From Gnetum montanum (taxonomy: Eukaryota > Streptophyta > Gnetopsida > Gnetales > Gnetaceae): a DNA stretch of 64,000 nt. The translations under genes and the position numbers were made by a program. The stretch lies in the NCBI GenBank assembly GCA_015680685.1, contig MNCI01015611.1:254901-318900 (forward strand), given 5' to 3'. Position 1 is the first letter of the stretch. Every line of letters starts with the position of its first letter. Below, one piece after another: positions 33,479-44,144 of the stretch. Under the pieces are notes generated by a model. The model made no database searches. It was given only the letters and a program-made list of their open reading frames with translations, and was not told the DNA's origin.

Positions 33479-34415
33479 TGATATATTAATTACCCATGTC
33501 AACATTCTAGATCATGTTGATTGCCCCTATCACAACCATGCTTGTCTTAGAAGAATTTTTAGAAGCAAACTAGTTCATTTTGAGAGATAATATTTTAAGT
33601 AATAATTTGCTAGTCAAATGATGTCCAATTAAGATGAAATTTTACATCCATATAGATCTTTTTGAGATATTTTCAATAAGCCTAATAATGACTCAAGATT
33701 TCTAATAATGAGGGAGTTATAACCTTAAAAGTTAGGAAGAGCCTCAAAAATTTAATGGTTGTCATTGTCACCTAGGAAGAATTATGACTTCTTCTATTAT
33801 GACTACCCCTGTTAACTTTAAAATGGGCCATGACTCTTCTTGTCAGATCCAAGCTTGATCCCAAAATAATTTTGAAAGATAACCAATAAATTTTAAGTGG
33901 TAATATTTTAAGTCATATTTGATCTAGCAAACGAAATTCAATTAAGCTGAAATTTTACAAGAATATAGATCATTTTTTGATCTTTTTGATAAGCCTAAAA
34001 ACTTCTTAAAACTATTGGTAATAAGAAAAGTTACAACATTTTAAATTGGATTAGTACATTACACCAACACTTTCTACTTAGCTAACTTACATATGTCCTT
34101 AGGATTACTTTACATTGTTGCTAATGAGATATTCTATATCTTTAGCTATTCATCCTCCTCCTCATTATCCTAGCTATCTCCCAAAAAATGCAAAGAAGAA
34201 TGGTAGAGCTTCCACTATATCGTTAGCTATTTTATTCTTAGAAATACCATTCTTGTTATTTTGTGTTTCTAATAACTTCTTTGGAAAATTTGGTTTACTT
34301 AATTTTTGTTAAACTTTAAATATAGTTTATAAATTGTTAGAGAGATAAAAATTATATAGAGTAAGTCATATTTCAAAAGTAACATAGGATAAGATACTTT
34401 TTCCTTTACCTTTAA
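33479..34415. other. Sequence between M1 and M2; imperfect direct repeat, no gene
   Basis: The only stretch not assigned to a retrotransposon. About 150-bp segments beginning at 33586 and 33899 are roughly 70% alike by eye (TAATATTTTAAGT, then CAATTAAGMTGAAATTTTAC, then ATATAGATC and ATAAGCCTAA), a spacing of about 313 bp. The short open frame at 34115-34312 has no supporting features. It may be host spacer or an older, unrecognised repeat. Confidence 0.6.
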
Positions 34416-35200
34416 TGAGCAGTTAGATATTCCAACACTCAACCATATAAGTCACAAGTGTTCATGTACAATTAGATCATAATCCATAGATGGGCAATGT
34501 AAGTATACTAGTGAGCTAATGTTAAGTTTGTGATCTTTATCTTTCAACTTGAAGTTAGTGAGGTAAAAAAATGTGTGATTTAACTCTTAGTGAGATATAT
34601 GATGAACTAATGTTGAGTGGCTCTTAATAATGCTAAGTGTAAACATGGTAGAAATGAATATAATTTCTATTTCTAAGTAAAATGGAAATGTAAATCTATT
34701 TTATCCTATAGCAATAAGCATTCATTCCTAAATTTCTATACATGTCATAAGCTGATATAACTATTAATGGGATTACCAAGTAATTTACTACTAAGCAAAT
34801 TCATTGCTGGATTACCAAACAATTACACTTTACGGTTAGAACCAATCATACTTATTCTACCTCACTAATAGATTTTGGAATAGTAAATGACTTATTAAAT
34901 GTAAATAATTGAATAAAAATAAAAATGATGGAAAATCAAAATTATGCTAAGTGATATGTTGCAATGATGAAGAACAATCTCAATCTTTATTTTCATTTAG
35001 GAATTATGTCTAGGAAAAATTTACTCAAATAAAGATTCTATATAACTATAGTTTACAACACTACAAATATTTACTCTAACTCTAACATTACAAAAATTAA
35101 TTATAAGAATTTTACTAAGTGTTATCAAAATCTTATTCCTTCACTGGAATGGTGTGCTGGTATTTATAGTCATGATCATGGCCTACTATATTATATCTAC
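34416..35200 (-). repeat. 3' LTR of M2, distal part (split by F)
   Basis: It aligns with 32611-33400 of the M1 LTR. The remaining 54 bp of the LTR are at 48116-48169, beyond F. 35196-35200 (TCTAC) is the left target duplication of F. Confidence 0.9.
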
Positions 35201-36132
35201 TAATGAGCATCAAAGTGTTGCATCGATTGGCCCCTGTTGATGGGGCCCTATCTATGTGATGTTGCCCCATTGATGGGGTTGCATCAACGTGGTGTTTGCT
35301 ACATCTACGAGGCCCCATTAATGCAACCTAGTAATAAAAATTATAAATACAAGCTCATAGCTATGTTTATGTGGAGTAAAGTCATAGTTGTAGTAGAACT
35401 CTTGTAGTTTTTTGATTTGAGAATTAGAGTATTTCTTTGAGTGCTCATAACAAGAGTCAAAAAGTGTATAGATCTTTATTCGAGCACTGTTGTACCTAAA
35501 CCACACCAATGTGTACGACAATAAAGACTAGCCCTTAGATCAAACTTTGTAGTAGTTAAAATAAATTAATGATTTATTTATGCATTTATTATTTCTATTA
35601 ATTATGCAATTAATTAAGCTAAATTAGACTTTAAGTGATTAGTGAATTAATTAAGCTATATAGGTTAAACTCATAAGTGCAACTGCTTCGAGCATAAACA
35701 CATATTCGCTTAGTAACACTAGAAACATTATTGCTTGGTTCGTCCAATAGCATAGTGCTTGGTAATCCCAGTAGTGGATATGTGGGTTTAGGACATGTAT
35801 AGAAAGTGGGACCGAATGCTTATGTTAGGACTAGTTAGAGATTAGTTAAGTAGTTAAACTAAATTAGTTATTAAATTACTTTATTTCTTTGCTTTAAGCA
35901 CCAAGGAACATAAAACATAAAAAAATAAAAATCATATGCCTCGATTACACTTAACCATACCTTTCTACCTCACAAGTGTAATTGAGAAGACAATGAATGA
36001 TTGTTAGGGAAAGGATCACTTCCAAGAATACTAGTGTACTGGAGGACATACAGTCTCCAAAATTTGATTAGATCACATGTGAATACTTCATGATTTTTAT
36101 GGTTGGATTTAGGGGTCTCTCATGGCGCATCA
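35201..36132 (+). repeat. 5' LTR of element F
   Basis: It begins TAATGAG (TGATGA with one change) and ends GCATCA. U3 has clustered CCCCATTGATGGGGTTGC-type inverted repeats before the TATA box at 35342-35349. It pairs with 47193-48110. Confidence 0.92.
35342..35349 (+). promoter_or_regulatory. LTR TATA box, element F 5' LTR
   Basis: TATAAATA after AGTAATAAAAAT. The 3' LTR has TATAAATG at 47333-47340. Confidence 0.7.
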
Positions 36133-36151
36133 TTGATGCCATTGTCGGGGA
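36133..36151 (+). other. Primer-binding site, tRNA-Asp type, element F
   Basis: TTGATGCCATTGTCGGGGA abuts the LTR. It is the best preserved of the primer sites and differs from TGGCGCCGTTGCCGGGGA only by transitions. Confidence 0.85.
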
Positions 36152-36287
36152 TTCTTTTTGTTTGAAACATGCATTATCTAGGTTTAGTAAACATCATTAA
36201 CATCATTGGATGAACCCTAAGGTCAATATCATCCTCATATTAAATATAATTACATAAGCACACTAATTATCTTATTTGTATTACAAC

Positions 36288-38830
36288 ATGTCTTCTTCTC
36301 ACAAGTAAGATGAAACAAAATTGCTTGTTCCTCAAGAATGGAAGGTGGTATATACTCATTTAGATGAGTATGTGTCTGACTTCATTTTCATCTTGCATCA
36401 GGATAAACAATTGTGATGGTGTGATATGGAAGGCAACATTGTAATACCTCCAGATTGATGTATGCCCATGATGCTACTTCAAACTCTTAAGAAGTTAGGC
36501 ATCCAAGATCTTTAAGAGGAGTATGTTGTGCATGACTATGACTACCGAGACTATCATTTGACTAATACACAATGTGAGAGATCAATACTAGAAGAGGCAC
36601 CATGAGGTTATGAAGGGAAAATTGTTCCCCAATCCCTTGTTCCTACTTAACCAAGATGACAATGAGGACCCTCCCTTAAGGGGCTCTCAACATGAAAATT
36701 CTCCATCCCTTGTTATTGATGATGAGGATGTGGCTCTGAATCTATAGTCTACTATCAACAATCCAGGTTTAGGCAAAGATGGAAATCAAAGTAAGGGCTC
36801 AGACAACCATCAAGAGGATAAGAAAATTGATGAACATGGCAATGACAACTGAAGGGGAGTTGGCAGACATCATAGTCATGGTAGTCATCCTCACTCTTCA
36901 TCCTCTTCATTTGTATCTTTTTCTTATTCCTCTTTTGGTTTTGAAAGATGCTACAAGAAGCACAATAGTGATGGCAGTGAATAGAGGGACAACAATAATG
37001 ATCACCAAGCCCACAATGAATGAAGGGGTAATAGAGGAAATCATTGATGACAACAAAATAATGATGATGATGAACCTTTGCTAGCAACTTGAAGCTTGCT
37101 AAATACTGTAGAGGCCATAAAAATTCTAATTAGGCATGTGAAAGATAGTTGGATCACTTGACTCGATATGAACAATATTCCTAGATTTGAGGGGGAGATA
37201 TAACTTTGATCCACAAACACATCTTCAAGCTTTTCACAATGCCTATTACTTATAGAATATTAAGAATGATTACTAGAAATTAAAGTTATTTCTCAGGACA
37301 TTCATCAAGGAATTAGAAAGCTAGTACTAGTTCTTGGAGTTGATATTCATTTGTAGGTGGAGTACAATGCTAGAGTTATTTAATGATAAGTATTAGACAT
37401 ACTCCAAAGTGTCTAATCTGAGAAGAAAAATCCAAGGATTGAAGAAAGGAAATCATGAGTCCCTAGACACCACCTTGGGTAGATACTATTCTCTCATGCA
37501 CTGATGCCTTAGCCATGGTTATTATAAATGAGAACAATTTTGCTATGTCATTGATGGACTTAGATTGGAAATAAGGAGAACCCTTAGGGTCTATGCCCAA
37601 AGGAGACTATTAGAGCTTCATGTCCATCAAATATAAAGGCTAATTGCTCAGATATCAAAAGAAGAAGGAAAGTTAAGGAAATAAGAAAGTGTGAAGGAAT
37701 ACAATAGAGATCCTTCCATTAGAAAGAGGGAGGTTCAATTTTGTGACAATGAGGAAGAATCACCACTTGATGAGGTTGTGAACAAAAAGACCTTGCCAAT
37801 CCAAAATTCTATGTCTAAAATTTTGGATAAGGTGGATAAAATGTGGGATTCATTGGATGAAAATTCCATATTGCTCTAAAAATCACTAAAGATTTAAGAG
37901 AGCAGAGTAGTGATCATAATTGCAGGAGTTGGAAAGAAGCTAAACATGCCTACAAAAGGGATAAGGGAAAAATTTTTGTAGTAGATGAAGTTGTGGAAAC
38001 TGAATTAGATGACGATGGTGGATGTGACATCTACCAATACAAACATCCTAAGGGATCTTGCCCCATTATGTCATACTTATAGGTGTCTAGAGTGTATGCT
38101 CTAAATCCATGACTAGCATGACGGAAACCACCTAGAAAGTTACCTTATCCTCAAGGTAATCCTAGGTAGTTACATCAATGGCAACAATATTATCCAAGTG
38201 AAGCACCATCACAATTGTACTATCAATACCAATAGTGGCACCAACCACAATTATGGGGGATGCCACCACTAAGGAAGTAATACCCTTACAAGCAACTAGA
38301 TCTATATGGGTACTATGTTCAGCAACCATTATCTCCATATGACTCTTCTAGTTATGCTTCTCCCTTTTAAAATAACTACTACCCTCATGAATACTACAAA
38401 GTTTACTCTACACATTTCAAAAGGAATGCCACATTTCATCCTTATCCTCCTCTTGTTATTGCACCTATTCCTCCACCCTTAACCTAACCACCACCTGCTC
38501 CATCTATGCAGGGTGAACTTCTAGCCTAGTTGCAATAATGTAATGCTACCATTGCCATCAATCTACAATTGGTTTATCAACCAAGAGTTTTAGAACCTCA
38601 TGCTCAAAAAACCATTCTTTTGACCCAATAGCCCTACTAGGTCATAGACTTAAGTAGCTAGTCACCATGCTCCTACTTCATCCTTTGTAAATCATTCCAT
38701 TGAGTCCCCTTCAAATTAAATGCCACATAAAATTAATGTTGTTATGCTTACTCATGATGTATTTGATTGGATTTAGGCTAGCAATGTTCCCATGAAATTA
38801 GATGATCCTAGGAGTCCTCTCATCTATTAT
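36288..38830 (+). pseudogene. gag: gag of element F, degenerate
   Basis: The start ATG 36288 (MSSSHK) parallels A. The N-terminal region up to about 36720 keeps DEYVSDFIFILHQDKQL and LLQTLKKLGIQDL, shared with A (FTYILHQDEKMRW, LLQTLTRLGIEEL). The capsid-like core at about 37180-37640 is spread over three frames. A fragment at 37691-37879 has SIRKREVQFCDNEEESPLDE. The Cys/His motif at about 38012-38060 reads CDIYQYKHPKGSCP, second Cys changed to Tyr. A Pro/Tyr-rich tail runs to about 38600. Stops are frequent and no frame is intact. Confidence 0.82.
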
Positions 38831-41800
38831 AGATTATTGAGAATGAACCATGTAAGGCTCTTCGTGATTTAGATTCTAGTGTGAATTTGATTTCTCATGA
38901 GATGTATACTTCTTGGAACCTATTGCCTCTTAAGAAGAGCAATATTAGATTGGAATTGGTAGACCAATCCATCACTATTCTATTAGGACTAGTTGAACAC
39001 ATTCTAACCATTATCTGTGGGTGGTCATATCCTGTTAACTTCCTAGTAATCAAGGTTGAAAATAGTTCCCAATCATCATGGGAAGGGCATGGTTAAGTAC
39101 TATAGATGCAAGAATGGGAATTAGAGATATTTCCTTGAAAATATCTAAAGAAATTGAATTTGGGAAGATCGAGAAGAAATGAGTTCCATGCATCAAGTAT
39201 ATCAATATAGGATGTAATTGTGTGCAGAAACTCTAGGCAGTGAAATGAGCATCTCTTCCTACATGCAAATACTATGCATAAGAAGCAAATATTAAAAGGT
39301 GTTTGTATGTAGTAGCCATAAAATAAGAGGGCACCCAGTGGCTGATCACTAATTTTGATAGTAGCATAATGTGCATGGAACCTACTCAGAGCCTAACATG
39401 TAGCTAAGTTGCAGACATAGATGAACTAGAGCAAGTTCATCACCAACTCTATGATGATGATAATATTGATATCAATTAGGGAGAGTTGGAGATCCCTAAG
39501 AATTTTAAACAAGAGCCCCTAAAGTTGAAAACTCTACCTACCAGCCTAGAATATGCATTCTTAAAAAATGGTAAGCTAGTCTTACTCAATGCCAAATTTT
39601 CTCCTAAGAAAAAAGCAAAATTGTTAAAAGTGGTTAACAAATGGCCAATAATCTTTGCTTGGTCACATCCTAAACTCACTGGAATCAATCCATAGATATG
39701 CATGATCCATCCATGAAGCCAAGGAGGTAACCACAATGGTGGTTGAACCCAAAATTCAAGAAAATTGTCAAAGAGTAGGTTGAGTAACTCCTTAAGGTAA
39801 GGTTCATCTACCCCATTGCAGACAGTGAGTGAATCTACCCAGCTGTGATACTGCCAAACTAAGGTGACAAGTGATAGGTTTTTATTAACATTAGGTTGTT
39901 GAACATGGCAACACTCAAGGATCATTTTCCATTGTCATTCGTTGATAAGATGTTTGACACCATGTCTAGGCATTGCTATTACAATTTTCTAGATGGTTAT
40001 ATGGCTATAACTAAATCAAGATTGCACCAAAAGATCAAGCCAAAACAACATTCACAAGTCCCTAGGGGACCTTTGCATATTGCAAGATGCCTTTTGGTTT
40101 GTGCAATGCTCCTGCCACTTTCCAAAGTGTAGTCTTCAATATCTTTTAGCAGAAAATAGGTAGTGAAGTGGAAGTCTTCATGAATAACTTCTACATTTAT
40201 GGCACTACATTCGTGTAAGCCTTAGATTGCTTTGAGCAAGTATTAAAAAGATGTATGAAAACAAATCTATGGCTTAATTGGTAAAAGAGTCATCTCATGG
40301 TCCAAGAAGGCATTGTGTTGGGGCACATAATTTCACAAGAAGGGATCAAGGTAAACCTCAAAAAGATAAGGGTCATCCAAGGAATAACCCATCAACTCAA
40401 AACAATCAAAGATGTTTGGTCATTTCATGGACATACTAGTTACTACTAATGATTCATAGAGAATTTCTCTAAGATTACAAAATTGTTGGTTAAGCTAACA
40501 AAGAAAGATGCTCCCTTCATCTAGACCAAGAAATGTAAAAATGCATTATAGAGCCTCAAGTAGAAGCTCATAGAGACTCTAATTCTATGAGCACTTGATT
40601 GATCTAGATCATTCTATATCATGATAGATGCATTGAACTATGCCTTGGGAGCTATGCTTACATAGTTGGATGATAAGAAACGTCCATATTACATCCACTA
40701 CATAGGTAGAAGCATTGTTGATGCACAACTAAATTACATCACTATAGAAAAAGAATTGAGTGGAGTGGTGTATGCTCTAGAAAAGTTCAAGTACTATGTG
40801 CTTGGATATAAAGTATTTGTGCACACTAATCACAGTACCATCTGCTTCCTCATGAACAAACCAACAGTGAGCCCCCATGTCATACAATGGCTGGTGATCT
40901 TGTAGGAATTTGATCTTACAATGGTATATCGAAAAGGGAGTAAGAATGTGATTGCTGACCACTTGTCTTAGTTGCAATGGGATAACAAAGAGGAGGAAAG
41001 CCCAATATCTAATTTGTTTCCTGACAAACTCCTCTTTACTAATGAAATAAATGAACAAATGCCCATAAAACCAAAATTTTATGATGGCATCCTCACTTAT
41101 CTTCTCACTTAGAAGATGCCATAAGATTTGGACCATAGGAAGAAACAAAAATTTCTTCATTAGGCTAAGCACTTCATAGAAATTAATGGACACATTTACC
41201 AAGGTGTGTGTTAATGGCCTGGTTCATTGGTGTGTCCTTGATATAGATCAATTGCAAATTCTTCAAGATGCTCATGAAGGCCCTTGTGGAGGCCACTATG
41301 CTAGGAGATGCACAACCATAAAAATCCTGATGGCAAGATACTATTAGCCCACAATCTTCAAGGATGCCCACCAATTTTTTTGATTCTATGAGCACTATCT
41401 TGTGACCNCAGGTATGGGATGTCACATGCACTGATTTTTGACAATGGAACCCATTTTATAGGTGCTACTTTTTGCAAACTCATGCAACACTTGGGGGTTA
41501 AACATAAATTAACAACAAATTATCACCCCCTAGCCAATGGTCAAGCAAAGGTAACTAATAGAGATATCACAAAGATTCTAACAAGAACAATTAGCAAATA
41601 TAGGAAAGATAGGAGCACAAAACTCAATGAGATGGTATACAGAAAACTTCTAACGCTCTGTACACTTTCAACAACTTGTGATCTTGATATTGACCTAAGT
41701 CTAGCATAAAAAGAAATATTGATCAACCTAAATTTGCTAGACAAAAATTGATTGGTAGCCCTATCTTTGAATGAAGTGCACAAGGAATTCAATAAACAAC

Positions 41801-42129
41801 ATCATGATCTTAGAATATGAAAAGTGAAATTTCAACCAGGAGATAAGATTCTCTACTAGAATCCCACACATGTACCTCAGAAAACTAAATTTCAAACATT
41901 GTGGGAAGGACTTTATATAATTGATGAAATCTTTGCTTTAGGGGCCATGACCATATACAAACCTAAAAGCCTAAACAGAAACTAGTTGGTCAACATCCAA
42001 CAGATAAACCCTTTTCATAAGCCCAAGCAAGTCTATGCAACAAATACCTTAATGGATGGACAACCATCCTCAATTTTTCAAATGTTCTCCTTTAAACTCA
42101 TTCATGTGGGAGATGGTCATCCATGCTAA
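38831..42129 (+). pseudogene. pol: pol of element F: protease, RT, RNase H, integrase
   Basis: Protease: Asp codon 38866-38868, but DLGA reads DLDS, followed by NLISHEMYTSWN and IIMGRAWLSTID. RT: 39486-39695 linker, 39896-40132 (LKDHFPL, FLDGYMAITKS), catalytic motif FMNNF at 40177-40191 with both Asp changed to Asn. RNase H: the patch at 40666-40905 (DAQLNYITIEKELSGVVYAL, HTNHSTICF) has Asn (40828-40830) for Asp. Integrase: zinc domain at about 41200-41400, N at 41408 where about 240 bp present in A (7010-7250) are missing, FDNGTHF with Asp 41440-41442, and NGQAKVTNR with Lys (41548-41550) for Glu. A further loss of roughly 70 bp lies near 41630. The C-terminal region ends with TAA 42127-42129. 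Confidence 0.87.
41408..41408. other. Ambiguous base N marking a probable junction in integrase of F
   Basis: The left flank matches A near 7005 and the right flank matches A near 7250; the intervening integrase-core sequence is absent. It looks like an assembly join rather than a single unread base. Confidence 0.6.
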
Positions 42130-42876
42130 TCATATATGTGGCTCCTTAGTTTTTCTATTTTTTTTTACACATTTTTATTTTTTCAAATTATTCAATTTAC
42201 ACCTTTTTGATTTTTAAAATTTTTCCTATTTTATACCATTTTTTATTTTACACCATCATTAGTATATTTGAATCTTTTTTAAAAATTTTACACTTTCTTA
42301 TATATTTTACTTTATTTTAGTGTGGTTTTCTAATTTTTGTTAATAAAAGTGCTTTGTGCCAATAAGACACAATGGTTTTATTGTAGTACTAATGGTGGCT
42401 TGTGCTTAATGTTTTATTTGCTAATGTTTGATTTCTATTTTTAAATTTTTATGCTAATGGTTAAGTCATGGTTTCTGTTTCATGGAACACGTAGTGAGTC
42501 CATGACATCTACCCATCCACAAACTCTATGGTTTTCCTTATTTTGGAAATTTAAGGTCCCTCTCATTAAATTAACTTGGAATAAATTTATGACCTTGGTA
42601 GTTTCTAGAATTGAGAAGGATTCAAAGGTTTGCATAGGGTGTGACTTTAAGGGGAATCAATACTCTTTGTACTCTTCTACTTACTTGGGTGCTTAAGTGT
42701 TTTCATAGACTTCAAACTATTTTATGTTGACCAATAATAGGAAGTTGAATAAAGTCTTTGCATGGTGTAGTTCCCATCCAAAAAGAAAAAAAATAACCAA
42801 AAAGAACATGATGAGAATTCAAAGCACACCCCTTAGACAAATAAATGGGCTATAAGCACTAGTTATGGAACTAGAA

Positions 42877-42895
42877 AGACATGTTACCCATGTCT
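42877..42895 (+). other. Conserved UUACC-loop hairpin, element F
   Basis: AGACATG, loop TTACC, CATGTCT: a perfect 7-bp stem and the best preserved copy. It is followed by AAAGGTCC, as in A. Confidence 0.65.
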
Positions 42896-43619
42896 AAAGG
42901 TCCCCTCTAACTAAGGTCCTCTTTCACTTCCTACTTCTCTTTTCTTCTCTTTATGGAATGATGGTTGTTCTGTGGGGGTGGATCAATCTTGGAGTAGCAA
43001 TGCAAAGTCACTGAAAGAGGTTGATTTTGGTATGAACTAACGATGGATCTTCTCAAGTCATTTTAAACATAAATCTCACAAGGGACTTCTCATGACCTCA
43101 ATTCAAAATTCCATTTCACCTTCTCCATCATCCATCTCTGTTATCTGTAACTTATCTCACTGCCAAAGTTCATGTTCTTGATTTTGTGTCTTGGCTTGAC
43201 ATATTTGAATTCATAGGTAGAATCTTTTAGGTTTTGGTCCTTAACTTCCATCAATCATTAATCACCTATGGGGCCCATGGACTCCTTAGGTTGAGGTTAT
43301 GCAAGGGTAAATAAGGCATGTGCCTACTATGGGAAGGATCCACTTGTGTATTTCTTAGTTGGATTTGGTAAGCATCTTATCCTTAGGCATTCTTGCAATT
43401 AGAATCTTTCATGCATCCATCTTCTACATCAAACCATATGCTCCTTGACATATTTTGTTTAATAAACACATTCTCCATTAAATTTTTTAATTTTTGAGCT
43501 TTCAAAAACCCTCTTCAATTATTTCATCATATTTTTAGCTTTTTAGGAACTCCATGAATACCAAATTCATTGAAAAATTTCTTGTATTTTTTAAGATGTT
43601 CAAAGTTAAAAATTTCTCC

Positions 43620-43719
43620 TTCAAGATCTATATATGGAAACCTGTTGATAGAGAAGATGCATATATGAGTCCTCGTATACATGGCCTCATTGACATAGTG
43701 AAAAAAATACTATATATAT
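43620..43719 (+). promoter_or_regulatory. Internal promoter candidate before ORF3, element F
   Basis: GTTGATAGAGAAGATGC, GTATACATGGCC and TCATTGACATAG patches lead to TATATATATG (43711-43720), 425 bp before the ORF3 ATG. Confidence 0.42.
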
Positions 43720-44144
43720 GCACAACCCCACTTTGAAATTTTAACATTTTCTCATAAACGTTAAGGGAGTTTTTCAATTTTTTAGAGCCCAGAACCTTCC
43801 AAAGATGATAACTTCCTAACTGTTTATTCAAATCACTCTATTCTTCAACCCTGTAGCTACTAGAGGTAAGCTCTTAGTCATGGGGACCACAAATGTGCCA
43901 TTTTTGACAAAAACATTTTCATCATTTTTCTAACTCCGACAAAGGGTTAACTAAGAAATCAACTATCAAACATCAAATTACAAGAGTTAAACCTTTCCAA
44001 CAAGCTCCAGTGATATTTACAATAAATAATCAATCTACCATGGTCCAACCTTAGCCAAAGTGTAAGTGACTAATGAGAGAAGGTTTTCAAAAATTTAAAG
44101 TTACACATTATATCTACTAATCCATGGATGTATTGTGACCACAT

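Larger units (their letters stand above)
42130..44144 (+). other. pol-ORF3 spacer of element F
   Basis: No gene is seen in about 2 kb. T-rich tract at 42140-42330, hairpin at 42877-42895, conserved block at about 43265-43365 (GGGGCCCATGGACTCCTTAG, TTATGCAAGGG), promoter-like module at 43620-43719. Collinear with the A spacer. Confidence 0.75.

Noticed and set aside
34115-34312. 65-codon frame between M1 and M2 as a host gene
   Set aside because: It is short and isolated in AT-rich DNA, with no motif, no splice context and no second copy.
36755-37087. Overlapping 110- and 101-codon frames on both strands in F
   Set aside because: Both lie in a repetitive ATG/CAT-rich part of gag. Neither matches the aligned gag frame of A, and His/Asp-type runs arise from the simple sequence.
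39476-39925. 149-codon minus-strand frame in F
   Set aside because: It is antisense to the RT region; the plus strand carries the recognisable RT motifs.
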